Source: Owenia fusiformis
Taxonomy: Eukaryota > Annelida > Polychaeta > Sabellida > Oweniidae
Assembly (NCBI GenBank): GCA_903813345.2
Contig: CAIIXF020000012.1
Span: forward strand, 34,918,572-34,982,571
Length of the DNA stretch: 64,000 bases
Direction of reading: 5' to 3'
Position 1 is the stretch's first letter. Each line of letters starts with the position of its first letter. A program made the position numbers and the translations under genes. The notes beneath the pieces are model-generated. The model saw only the letters and a list, made by a program, of their open reading frames with translations, did not search any database and was not told the DNA's origin. Shown here piece after piece: positions 51,401-57,999 of the stretch.

Positions 51401-53771
51401 GTTCTGTGAGAGTTTATCAAATCAGGGATGTGAAGAGTGCTGTAACCTGCTACATGTATAGGCCTACCATGTGTCTTTTTGTTAATGAAGACCTTTATTG
51501 TAGCAATGATTATATTGTGGTTATAAGTGGTAATTTTGCAGAGTCATTTAATTTGCCTATTTTTGCCAGGTTCGGAATATTAAATGTTGGAAATATTATC
51601 TTCATAATGTTATCCAATGGGGTGTTTCTTGTCATTAGGAAAATGAAAATTAAGAGAATGAGAAAATTTGACCATTTGGAAAATTAACCACACAGATTAA
51701 ATACCACCTTTTAAAGTGATCTGAAAGGTGGAACCCTGTTCCAGGCTGTGCTTTCTCCTGGTCTCTTAAGTTTATTCAATTGGTCCGTAACATTTTAAGC
51801 AAAACTGCATGGGCTAAACTGAAGGTACACTTGAAGTCACTCATGGCTTTCTAGAAAGGAACTTTCTCATGATGATGTAACAATACAGTAATAAACATAA
51901 TTTTGTATTTTTATTTTTTCAGAGGTTATGTAGAATATGATGATGTAACACACGTCTTAAAGAATCATACCTACTGGGCAAGCTACAATGTACCGTAAGT
52001 AATTATACTAACGCATTAAATAAAAGATTTGTTTCTGATTGGTCAAGGGGCAGTCAATGATTTTTTCTGTTGACTGTAGACACAATGCATGGTCATTTAT
52101 AATGACATCACATCATGACTCAAGTAATTGGACAAGGAAAAAGTGTTCACATTCAAAGGTGTTCAGATTAGAGAGGTGTTCAGATATACATACTTTACTG
52201 TACAGCTCTTAAATTGGTGAGTTTGATGATGTGAATGCTTACATTTCAGATTTTTTCCAAAGATATATAAAATGAGTGGCTTGGAGCCCATGGTGAAGAA
52301 GTATGGGGACTGGTTTACCCATGATAAAACTGCAAGAGCAAACATCTTCAGAAGGGACCACCATAATGTCAAAGATGTAGACTCCATGACAAAATTAATG
52401 AGGTAAAAAGAGTAAAGGATACGAGTTTTCTCCATTTATGGATTTATGTTTCAAACGAGTGCAAAACTCTATTTTCAGGATACAGACTGAAATTGGTCAA
52501 CGTATATGCCTGCTTTTCATGATTATACTCATTTTGAATTGAACGCAAATGGATTTTTAGGTTAATCATTTTGGTCCACATTTTCATTTTGCCTCAATTT
52601 TGCCTTTCATTTTTTCCAAAATTGTTATTCTGTTTGTCTCATCTTTTATCACCAATGTATTATGTATTATCGCTGATTTTTGAGATACGTGTTTGCAAAA
52701 ATGGAACTTAGAACCCTACATTGGTGTTCTACCTGAAAGGGACTGTATTCAACATTCTATGTCATTAAGACATCATTTTTTTAGGTATAACAACTTTAAG
52801 GATGATCCTCTATCCAAATGTAACTGCACTCCTCCCTATAGTGCTGAGAATGCCATATCTGCACGTAGTGATCTTAATCCAGCTAAAGGAAAATACCCAT
52901 TTGGTGCACTTGGACATAGAGACCATGGAGCTACTGACATGAAGGTAAAATAATAATAAAATATGTTTCTTTCAGGGAATTTATCCCTACACAGGCAATA
53001 TAATTCGGCGTCGTTTCGGCATCGAACAAAATCGGTGCCGTTTCGGCGTCGAAAATCACATTTCATTTTAGGGGTGTACAGTAATTGTATACAGGAATTT
53101 ACCATGGATTTTTCTCCCCAAGTGAATAAAGAATTCTCAGCTTCTCAATTCTATGCAAAAATGATGGCAATTTGTTATTTTTTAATTTATTCATTTTCAG
53201 GTGGGTGCAAAACATTTTTAAGTGGTTGCAAATCTAGTTCTGATGCAGGATCTTAGTGTTTTCCTCTTCTCAATAGAAAATTAGATTACCGTATCTATGA
53301 GCCCATGGAACCCCCTTCCCCTATTGTCTATTTGCTTCAACCGTATTCAGACCACGTTTTAAAGGATTGGGGCTGACTCCATCAAATGTTTTCATAATAA
53401 CGAAACCTGGCTAGGAAATCAGTTTTGCAAGAAAATGATATCTTGATGTTTGACTTTACCCAATGGGAAACCTCTATTGACATCACACCTGTCTGTATTC
53501 TGTATATTGTGTATTCTATTGAAATAAATAAAAAAAACAAAAAAAAATCTGTATGTATTCCAACACTATTTATTATGTTTTTCAGATGACAACATCAACA
53601 TTATCCATGACGTTAGACTTTTACGCAATAGCTGGGCCTACCCATGATCCTCTACCTCCTTTTGATTGGTCAAAAGCAGATTTCGGTGCCACAACGCCAC
53701 ATTTTGGTCAACCAACAGTTTTTAAGTTTGATAGGATTGTCACATCATGGACAAAACAATATTTTTTGTGA
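27436..53771 (+). CDS. phospholipase B-like protein (PLBD1/2 family), 11 exons
   Basis: Exons: 27436-27620, 28619-28868, 29373-29494, 30349-30560, 30864-30952, 31966-32126, 32591-32686, 51923-51994, 52250-52402, 52785-52944 and 53586-53771. All borders are GT-AG and the phases fit, giving 561 residues, between human PLBD1 and PLBD2 in length. A signal peptide (about residues 1-23) is followed by the phospholipase B-like domain. Residues 211-219 (GSGSCSALI) hold Cys215, the nucleophile that the family exposes by self-cleavage. Other family blocks are SGDDFYVINSRL, NSGTYNNQWMVLDY, YWASYNVP, ISARSDLNP and the end FGQPTVFKFDRIVTSW. The family is lysosomal, of the N-terminal nucleophile fold, with amidase or lipase activity proposed. 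Intron 7 is 19.2 kb and contains a copied exon end, transposons and a whole glycosyltransferase gene. PLBD1 against PLBD2 cannot be settled by eye. Confidence 0.95.
27665..28442. mobile_element. MITE with 150-bp inverted arms in phospholipase intron 1
   Basis: A 778-bp element bounded by TA (27663-27664, 28443-28444). The ends read AAGATAAAACACTTATTC on both arms. The arms (about 27665-27815 and 28296-28442) are near-perfect inverse copies with GGTTACATTGTGGAACGCAG inside. The loop has three E-box sites, at 28168-28177, 28192-28201 and 28222-28231. TA targets suggest Tc1/mariner; the superfamily is not certain. Confidence 0.75.
28926..29372. other. phospholipase intron 2
   Basis: Plain intron with a C run at 29040 and a G run at 29102-29111. 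No gene is seen. Confidence 0.4.
30635..30799. mobile_element. small pogo-like MITE in phospholipase intron 4
   Basis: 165 bp between TA at 30633-30634 and TA at 30800-30801. The left end reads CACTAAAACATGTAAAG with GGAACACCTC following. The right end, GGTTCTACTG, is its decayed inverse. It ends about 60 bp before exon 5. Confidence 0.55.
31081..31669. repeat. 29-bp minisatellite in phospholipase intron 5
   Basis: About twenty units built on TAACCTCCCTACCATAGTAC plus ATACCATAG. ATGCC and CCAAAT variants come in the same order twice (about 31140-31330 and 31440-31630), so a block of roughly 300 bp was itself duplicated. Confidence 0.95.
32163..32324. mobile_element. hAT-like MITE with GCCCGTAGCCAGG ends
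   Basis: 162 bp with inverted ends CAGGCCCGTAGCCAGG and CCTGGCTACAGGCCTG. Flanks GACAT (32158-32162) and GCCAT (32325-32329) look like a 5-bp target duplication with one change. Other copies are at 41211 and 60947. The ends resemble hAT MITEs, but hAT usually duplicates 8 bp. Confidence 0.7.
32624..33129 (+). repeat. exon 7 end copied in tandem, part 1
   Basis: The last 63 bases of phospholipase exon 7, with its GTAAGT donor and 39 intronic bases, form a 102-bp unit. The true exon copy starts at 32624 and extra copies start at 32721, 32823, 32925 and 33027. All extra copies share a CGT to CCT change (Arg to Pro) against the true exon; otherwise they differ only by synonymous CTA/CTG. The array is cut at 33129 by the CACTA element and resumes at 38542. 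Confidence 0.95.
33130..38539. mobile_element. CACTA (EnSpm)-type element, 5.4 kb, non-coding
   Basis: The ends read CACAAGAC and, inverted, CACAACGAG. It is flanked by AGT at 33127-33129 and 38540-38542; removing the element and one AGT restores the repeat unit exactly. A CAC..GTG end with a 3-bp target duplication is the CACTA signature. No transposase is seen in 5410 bp, so it is non-autonomous or carries foreign filler. Inside are a fold-back hairpin (34139-34266), a near-repeat of AACGAATGCAAAGGGTAG (about 33270 and 34392) and a duplicated block of about 240 bp (about 34690 and 34935). Confidence 0.75.
34139..34266. repeat. fold-back hairpin element
   Basis: Two arms of about 60 bp, centred near 34202, pair almost fully: the left arm has ACATTTGCTCAGATTTTCAG and GGCGCCCGGCCG, the right arm its inverse. 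A related hairpin lies at 63283-63419 in the methyltransferase gene. Confidence 0.85.
38542..38986 (+). repeat. exon 7 end copied in tandem, part 2
   Basis: Four full 102-bp units start at 38542, 38644, 38746 and 38848; a fifth starts at 38950 and is cut at 38986 by the LINE. The remainder of that unit is at 40577-40648. Confidence 0.95.
38987..40576 (+). mobile_element. 5'-truncated LINE (jockey/CR1-like) in the exon array
   Basis: A 1590-bp insertion flanked by a 10-bp target duplication AGATACAGGC (38977-38986 and 40577-40586) and ending in an A-rich tail. One frame runs from the left border to 40044. It begins within the reverse transcriptase, with CGVPQGSILGPILF and YADDTSLHH (the catalytic Asp pair), and goes on through the LLNLLNWPTLESRR block. 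The last part, from 40020 to 40379, is in another frame and holds the CTCGKPQTLKHFLFQC knuckle. A frameshift therefore lies near 39.9-40.04 kb. The endonuclease and the start of the RT are absent. The 3' UTR is C/T-rich and ends with AATAAATTTAATAATAAA. Confidence 0.9.
40577..40648 (+). repeat. exon 7 array, last remnant
   Basis: The right half of the unit split by the LINE: end of the copied exon, GTAAGTCACC donor and intronic part, ending TACAGTAA. Confidence 0.9.
40651..41036. mobile_element. possible short-TIR element
   Basis: Starts CCATACCTGTCAAG and ends CACAGGTGTGG, imperfect inverted ends of about 13 bp. The interior is rich in the words AAAATCAGG and GGGAGAAAAT. No target duplication is clear, so the borders are unsure. 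Confidence 0.35.
41211..41410. mobile_element. hAT-like MITE with GCCCGTAGCCAGG ends
   Basis: 200 bp between CCTAT at 41206-41210 and CCTAT at 41411-41415, an exact 5-bp target duplication. The ends read CAGGCCCATAGCCAGG and, inverted, CAGGCCCGTAGCCAGA. Same family as 32163 and 60947. Confidence 0.75.
43210..44088. mobile_element. Mutator-like MITE, third level
   Basis: 879 bp with an exact 10-bp target duplication TATCTAGAAA (43200-43209, 44089-44098) and inverted arms of about 330 bp starting GGGTTTGTATAAAAAACCGG. Long arms plus a 9-10 bp duplication fit Mutator-like elements. The arms carry several GGTACC sites and a GCGATCGCAC block next to C or G runs. Confidence 0.8.
44157..45350. mobile_element. 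third-level element with repeat-built inverted ends
   Basis: Both ends consist of four tandem copies of a 15-16 bp word, CCGAAACCCAGTTCT, in opposite orientation (44161-44222 and 45283-45345). The 1.1 kb between them has no recognisable gene. No target duplication was found. Confidence 0.6.
46669..47169. mobile_element. hAT-like MITE next to the nest
   Basis: 501 bp, ends CAGGCCTGTCAACT and, inverted, CAGGGCTGTCAACT, with CCACAG on both sides (46663-46668, 47170-47175). The ends are related to those of the element at 42795. Inside is a run of 25 C (46947-46971), and at 47010-47120 an AAAGGTGTTCAAA-type word repeats. Confidence 0.65.
47307..47627 (+). pseudogene. duplicated UDP-glycosyltransferase start and 5' region
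   Basis: The stretch before the intact gene is its own partial duplicate, shifted by about 180-200 bp. GAATTATTGAATAGATT occurs at 47307 and 47509, and AAAGCAAAGCAGT at about 47410 and 47592. An ATG at 47448 opens MDTTRYSIT, the counterpart of MDGTKYSIT in the intact gene, then stops. Only about 20 codons of similarity remain. Confidence 0.75.
47628..49193 (+). CDS. UDP-glycosyltransferase (UGT), single exon
   Basis: 521 residues, the usual length for animal UGTs. A signal peptide (about 1-22) leads into KLLIWPYNHGFNSRLMN; His31 is the likely catalytic base. The UDP-sugar binding signature occupies residues 342-385, from WLPQND through THGG (359-362) to MDQ. A C-terminal membrane helix (about 485-507) is followed by a short Lys-rich tail ending KEKTY, a KxKxx-type ER retrieval signal. 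Together these indicate a type I ER membrane enzyme, facing the lumen, that transfers sugar from a UDP donor to small lipophilic acceptors. The substrate cannot be read from sequence. The gene is intronless and lies, same strand, inside intron 7 of the phospholipase B-like gene. Broken relatives flank it on both sides, showing local tandem duplication. Confidence 0.95.
   Translation: MDGTKYSITLMLVAFVNISTGAKLLIWPYNHGFNSRLMNMEKMSNMLVEAGHSVDWIISTKYDESSRPLSSDVTIYKYQVPDEVPLITDAGFIENLVNAPTLLLPITLRKVNVAFCESLITSKLWDRLKLNDYDVLIIDYVDYCGAIGIDYLEIPTMLYSNFGIMHAPVVNFPFPWSFNPHFMLPFTQEMSFAERVQNVIAHFTFDSIGVTYFYQGMYELKRKYNLNTSMDYDTAWTRAKIIINNAHYAFDLPRATLPNHIMIGGLFNSPSKPLDTYFQRITSAAPNGVVIVSFGTLFRRLANEDTNEMLALAFSKLNQTVIWKYEGEPLKNKGPNTFLVKWLPQNDLLGHPSVKLFVTHGGISSSHEAIYHGVPIVGIPLFMDQPANVRRLTQRCKMGVEMNAETLTSQSLLNAMKHVMDEPSFKTNAKKMSLSFRDNPVSPRDTLLYWVEQVAIKGRSGDLEFLRPHAAYELSWMQYHSLDVFLFIFTVIVILLGLIFIGCRCCIVKICCANKKKEKTY
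49318..49385 (+). ncRNA. tRNA-Lys-like sequence without anticodon (SINE head or tRNA relic)
   Basis: A box A (TGGCTCAGTTGG, 49327-49338) and a box B (GGTTCGATTCC, 49363-49373) are spaced closer than in a working tRNA. The D arm and GAGCATCAG resemble tRNA-Lys, but about ten bases covering the anticodon loop are missing and the T stem is mispaired. It is probably a tRNA-derived SINE head or a decayed tRNA copy. Confidence 0.6.
49386..49917. other. spacer with decayed MITE
   Basis: About 49550-49700 is a worn copy of the GTAGCCAGG MITE family (TTCCAAGGGGGTTCAAATTT, ACAATTTTGGCC). Near 49760-49815 an ATGTATAGTCATAGTATAT word is doubled. No gene is seen. Confidence 0.5.
49918..51440 (+). pseudogene. 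second UGT copy, split by a minisatellite
   Basis: 49918-50170 encodes a UGT start: a signal peptide, then ARILIWPNCQCFNSRLMN and VDWIITEHYD, closely matching the intact gene 2.3 kb upstream. The match breaks at the codons for SSDVTVYKYL, where a 26-bp repeat of those codons begins. After the repeat, 51318-51430 resumes UGT homology (VPLLTDGGYIGQFI, ILREFCESLS) and then fades. There is no sign of the sugar-binding half. The Cys pair in place of Tyr-Asn-His near residue 34 loses the expected catalytic His. Clearly non-functional as a transferase. Confidence 0.85.
50146..51314. repeat. 26-bp minisatellite grown from UGT coding sequence
   Basis: About 44 tandem copies of AGTGATGTCACAGTATACAA plus GTATCT, which is the coding sequence for Ser-Asp-Val-Thr-Val-Tyr-Lys-Tyr of the UGT. 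A block with a GTGCAGTATCTTA variant recurs several times, showing longer-period duplication. The unit is not a multiple of three, so the frame is lost. Confidence 0.97.
51441..51922. other. end of phospholipase intron 7
   Basis: A 93-codon frame (51406-51687) follows the UGT remnant, but it lacks a recognised domain and I do not call it a gene. The acceptor before exon 8 is a good TTTTTATTTTTTCAG. Confidence 0.45.
52141..52200. mobile_element. pogo-like MITE right end
   Basis: GGTGTTCAGATTAGAGAGG leading to TACTTTACTG and TA matches the inverted right end of the family. The left end was not found. It lies about 50 bp before phospholipase exon 9. Confidence 0.5.
53480..53548 (+). mobile_element. 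LINE 3' tail remnant in phospholipase intron 10
   Basis: TTGTGTATTCTATTGAAATA with AATAAA and an A-rich tail closely matches the last bases of the LINE at 38987-40576 (TTTGTATTCTATTGAAATAA), so this is a heavily truncated insertion of the same family. Confidence 0.65.
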
Positions 53772-55118
53772 AGGGATGTATCCTAGATTAGGGCCAGATT
53801 TAGCATAAGTTTGGCCCTGGAATATGTATATTGTAAAAAGAGAAATAGTATGCATTCTAGGGCCACATTTGTCATATATTTGGCCCTGGAGTATGGGATG
53901 GTGTTCAGATGTCAACCACTGTGGGAAAAGGCATTTACTTTTGATAAGGGAGATGGGGTTTAAATATGTGAGTTGGAAATGTTGATTTTCAGATGTTTGG
54001 GTCAGTGACAAATCGTATATGAAGAAACTAAATATGAAATTTCAGCACTATAAAACTGTCGACACTTGGACACCATTCCATAATGCTATGACATCGAGCA
54101 CTCTAACTTAAACCTCCAAAGTTGAACACCATTCATTGTATTTTTAGGTGCCAAAGGTGTTCAACTTACACAGGTTACTAGTATACAATACAGTAAAACC
54201 AGTCTCATCTAAATGCCTCAGGGACTTGCCAAAAGTGTTTAGATTGGTAGGTGTTCAGAACAGCACAATCCAGTACAGTGCAGTACAGTGCAGTATAGTT
54301 AAGTACAGCACATTGCAGTACAGTACAATACAACACACTACAGTACAGTACAGTACAACACAGCACAGTACCGTACATTACAGTACGATACAATATAAAA
54401 CAGTTTTGCTAATTTGTAAATCATCCTAGAATTTTGTTTGTAAATATTGCAACCCCCAACTGTACTAATGGTGTCATCAATCGGGTACATGTAAATAGGC
54501 CTATATCAGAGCTTCCTTTGCAAATCTATAGATGGAAGGATTCATTGGAAAGGTCTATTGCAAAGCAATCACATACATTCCCTAGTCCATCACTGTGTAC
54601 TATACACTATTTCATTTTTGTAAAAAATGGACTCCACTTTTACAACTATGCAATCATGTAGATGTCATTGTAAATGTAATCTCATATATGATGCAATATC
54701 AGAAATACATTATTTTTCAATATTTTATATGTTTATTTGTCTGATAAGTAGACATTAAGATTGCAATTGTACACAACACGTTTGAAGAAAAATGGTGTAG
54801 TATGTGACACTTAATCCCTGATTTTCAAACATCTGATACGTCTAAATCCAAATTAACGATTTTCCTGTTTTTTAAGTGACTGATGATTGTCACCGTGAGC
54901 CAATATAACAGCTGTCACCATTGTTCAACTTTTCATTTTAATACGCAAATGTTCTTGACACTTCAAAGGTCTACGGCAACGGCAGTTAGTCTCATATAAA
55001 ATGGAGGAAATATTTTTTATATCGATAAAGTATAATCTGAATTTCTTAAAGTTGTGTTTTCCAATAATGTTTTATTGTCTGCAATGTCAACAAACTGTGT
55101 GCAATTCATAATCAGTTT
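53772..55118. other. phospholipase 3' region and spacer
   Basis: No further gene. Between 53780 and 53895 the phrase GGGCCAGATTTAGCATA / GGCCACATTTGTCATA is doubled. About 54100-54260 holds pogo-like words (CAGTAAAACCAGTCTCATC, GGTGTTCA). About 54268-54390 is a CAGTA microsatellite. Confidence 0.5.
54268..54390. repeat. ACAGT-type microsatellite
   Basis: An impure run of CAGTA/CAGCA/CAATA words, e.g. CAGTACAGTGCAGTACAGTG. Confidence 0.9.
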
Positions 55119-56993
55119 TTTTTTTCATTTCTCATTTATTCCAAATATAACATAAAATACATTACAATATTATTGCCTACGTTTTTCAACATTGTCGGCA
55201 ATATACAAAACATATAAAAATGGAAACAATGAAAATACAATAGATAAGGTACATAATATTAATGGCAGGGAATGTTAGAGGCTTTCAGGGGGGGGGGGTT
55301 AATCTAAAATATCAAGAGCCTGGCAGATGTAATGGCTAACTATATGAATAATTTGTTCATTATCAGTTACAGTGAGATTTCTGTCTCCAAATAATAAAAA
55401 TTGAATTTTTTCATGAGAGTTTAAATTTTGGAAACGATTGAAAAATCCTAAGGTTTTTAGTCCTGCTAGGAGAGTGCATCTTTCTTGTTGCAGCAGAGGG
55501 CAGTTTAATAAAAAGTGATGCGTTGTTTGTTGTATGTCACCACATACGCAGAAAGGGTCATTTACTGTCACAAAGTTATGGGAATATAAATGTGCTTTTA
55601 GAATCAGTCCAGCTCTAAATCTATTGAACAGAATTTCAATTTTCCTTGGCATTGTCATATTCATTTTAGTAGTGGATACTCTGGAGTCAGGGCTCATATT
55701 TCCTCTTACTAACCTTTTAAATCTAGATATTGGTTGGCCTTTCCTGTCCTCATATGGTATGTCATCCCACAGGGTCATAGCCCTGATAATGGTTGACTTT
55801 TTGAACGAATTACTGATTGGAAAGGGTATTCTATAATGCCTTGGTTGTCTTAGGGGCCGATTTGGAATATTCTCGTATGAACTAACTAAATCACAAATGA
55901 AAGGAGGGAAACAATGGTATCTAGCCTTGAAAGCAAAAATTTTAAGATGTTCTTCTCTCCTGGAAGCTAACGTTTTCCAGTTGAGTAATGATAAAGCTTT
56001 CGATGTGTTTGAACCGTGTATTGCTCCTGACACATGGCAAGCTGCTTGATAATGAAGTCTATCCAATGTTAATAGTTTTGAAGTTGATGCCTTATCATAT
56101 ATTGTATCACAGTAGTCGAAATGTGGTAGTATAAATGAATTATATATATTCTCTAGGTATTTACTGTTTAGCATTTTAGTTAACTTTTTCAATGGTCTCA
56201 TGAGAGAGATTACTCTCTCTATGAGTTGGTCAACATGTGAATTAAAGTTTAGATTTTGATCAAGTACTAAGCCCAGGTGTTTGTGTTTGGTGCAACTAGG
56301 AATCACATCTCCTCCTAGTTTTAAAGGGACTGGCTCTTGTAATAGTCTTCTATTTCCTGATACAAAGGTTAAGTCAGCACTTTTTTGTGCCTTAAAAGTC
56401 ATCTTCCAAGTCATGGCCCAATTTGCCAAAATGTCAAGATCTCTTTGAAGTGGTTGGTGAATGTTTAAAATCTGATCAAAACTGTCATGTGCACTATAAA
56501 TAGATGTATCATCAGCAAAAATAAATGTTTTGGATAGGAGATCATGTGGTAAGTCATTAATGTAAATAAGAAATAGGAGGGGCCCGAGGACTGATCCTTG
56601 AGGTACACCTGCATTGATTTTATAGTTATTTATATTGTGATCATTGTTATTATTATTGTTATTTGTTCCATTATTAAGATTTCCATAATTTTCAGAAGAC
56701 CAATCAGATAAGCTGTTGTTGACTTTGGCTCGAACCCTTCTGTCTTTTAAATATGATGTCATTAGCTGTACAAAATTGAAATTACAACCATAGCCTTTAA
56801 GTTTCTGTATAAGTAATCTATGCGGGACCAAATCAAAAGCGGCTGTTAAATCTAAAAAAGCTGAGCGGACATATTTATTATTATCTATATTTTCATGGAT
56901 ATTGTGAACAACGTTAATTAACTGGTTAACGGTGCTGTGCTTCGGGAGAAAACCACTCTGGAATTTGTATAAAAGGTTGTGTTGAAGCATAAT
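55119..56993 (-). mobile_element. 5'-truncated LINE (jockey/CR1-like) with long open frame
   Basis: The minus-strand element holds the frame at 55299-56990 plus a 3' UTR of about 180 bp, ending near a run of A (T on the plus strand at 55120-55130). No endonuclease or first RT block is seen upstream, so the 5' part is missing. The left border is near 56993. Confidence 0.85.
55299..56990 (-). CDS. LINE reverse transcriptase, partial, 563 codons open
   Basis: The frame starts inside the reverse transcriptase (QSGFLPKHST). It contains the first catalytic Asp in SAFLDLTAAFD (Asp47), NAGVPQGSVLGPLLF (126-140) and the catalytic pair in FADDTS (Asp160-Asp161). The thumb with KHLGLVLDQNLNF and the C-terminal block with LLNWKTLASRR follow, then the knuckle CVCGDIQQTTHHFLLNC. 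Residues 105-123 are an Asn-rich insert between RT blocks, coded by an ATT/AAT microsatellite. It is not a host gene; the open frame suggests a fairly recent insertion. Relatives: the LINE at 38987 has the same plan but differs widely in residues. Confidence 0.9.
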   Translation of the reverse strand: MLQHNLLYKFQSGFLPKHSTVNQLINVVHNIHENIDNNKYVRSAFLDLTAAFDLVPHRLLIQKLKGYGCNFNFVQLMTSYLKDRRVRAKVNNSLSDWSSENYGNLNNGTNNNNNNNDHNINNYKINAGVPQGSVLGPLLFLIYINDLPHDLLSKTFIFADDTSIYSAHDSFDQILNIHQPLQRDLDILANWAMTWKMTFKAQKSADLTFVSGNRRLLQEPVPLKLGGDVIPSCTKHKHLGLVLDQNLNFNSHVDQLIERVISLMRPLKKLTKMLNSKYLENIYNSFILPHFDYCDTIYDKASTSKLLTLDRLHYQAACHVSGAIHGSNTSKALSLLNWKTLASRREEHLKIFAFKARYHCFPPFICDLVSSYENIPNRPLRQPRHYRIPFPISNSFKKSTIIRAMTLWDDIPYEDRKGQPISRFKRLVRGNMSPDSRVSTTKMNMTMPRKIEILFNRFRAGLILKAHLYSHNFVTVNDPFCVCGDIQQTTHHFLLNCPLLQQERCTLLAGLKTLGFFNRFQNLNSHEKIQFLLFGDRNLTVTDNEQIIHIVSHYICQALDILD

Positions 56994-57002
56994 CAGTGAT
57001 CC

Positions 57003-57340
57003 AAAGTATTTGATCTACAATATTATTTTTCTTTTTCAAAGTTAATTTCAGGAGAATAGCGACTGTTTAATTTTGAATTCCGTAATCACCACATCCTTGT
57101 TTATACCCGGGGATTAGTATGTGTAACGAACGAAACGAACAAAGAAAATGTCGAGATTACATTGTGGGATCCAATCCTCCTTGATATGGATCTATCAAAT
57201 CACATTCAAAATGGCGGACAACAGTTAGTTGGATTCCTATAGGGAACTTTGAAGAAGTAAAACAATATTGTAGATCAAACAAGGGCTTATTTAATACCCG
57301 GGACTTAGTTGTGTACCAAACGAAACGAGAAACGGCACGA
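57003..57340. repeat. inverted and direct repeats upstream of the methyltransferase gene
   Basis: 57008-57045 and 57244-57280 are inverse copies of about 37 bp sharing AATATTGTAGATCAAA and AACTTTGAA. In addition, TACCCGGGGATTAGT..AACGAACGAAACGA (about 57105) recurs directly at about 57294. It may be the edge of an unlisted element into which the LINE inserted. Confidence 0.55.
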
Positions 57341-57999
57341 CATCCGGGGCTTCTTAAATGGATCTATTATATGGATAAGACTTGACCCAATAACAAATCT
57401 GAACTTTTGGAAATCTCACCCTCACTTATGTCTGCATCTATGATCTGTTTTGGGGGTTCGGCTCGAAACATCGGCACTCGCTATAAAAAACATCTATTTC
57501 AAGGAACGATTTAGGTCAGTATGGAGAGCGTTCCTTGTACACAAGTTTTAACTTATATTAAAATCATGCATAAACATCTACGAAATTATTCGAAAACGAC
57601 AATTCACGATTGGTTTCACTTATTGTCTGGATATAAATAAATGTCAAACTGTGTGAATTTGCGTACCTTAGTCTAGTAATATCACATTTTGATAACATCG
57701 GGAAGTACTGCAATATAAGTCAAAGTAGGTCAAACTTTACGAGGAACCTTTAAGCGAAACTGAGTAGTGAAAATATAAGATAACACGGAGGAATATTTAG
57801 CACAAACATGCTATGTTGTTTTATTAAAGAAAGAATTTTGCCCGCCATTTTGGATGAGCCAAACTGACGTTTACTTCATCCTTCTTTAGACCACTGAGAG
57901 ACCACTGATACACATTACCTCATTGATTTGTCATATTTTAGAGTAAAAATAATTAATTGACAATCAATCGACTTTATACATTTCTGAGATTTCTGAGTC
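57341..57999. other. upstream region of the methyltransferase gene
   Basis: No gene or repeat is recognised. It presumably includes the promoter and 5' UTR. No TATA box is evident. Confidence 0.4.

Noticed and set aside
51406-51687. 93-codon frame with a possible membrane helix after the UGT remnant
   Set aside because: It has no convincing similarity to the UGT C-terminus or any other family.
53553-53771. Independent small gene starting at 53553
   Set aside because: It is the last phospholipase B-like exon (53586-53771); the first codons are intronic.
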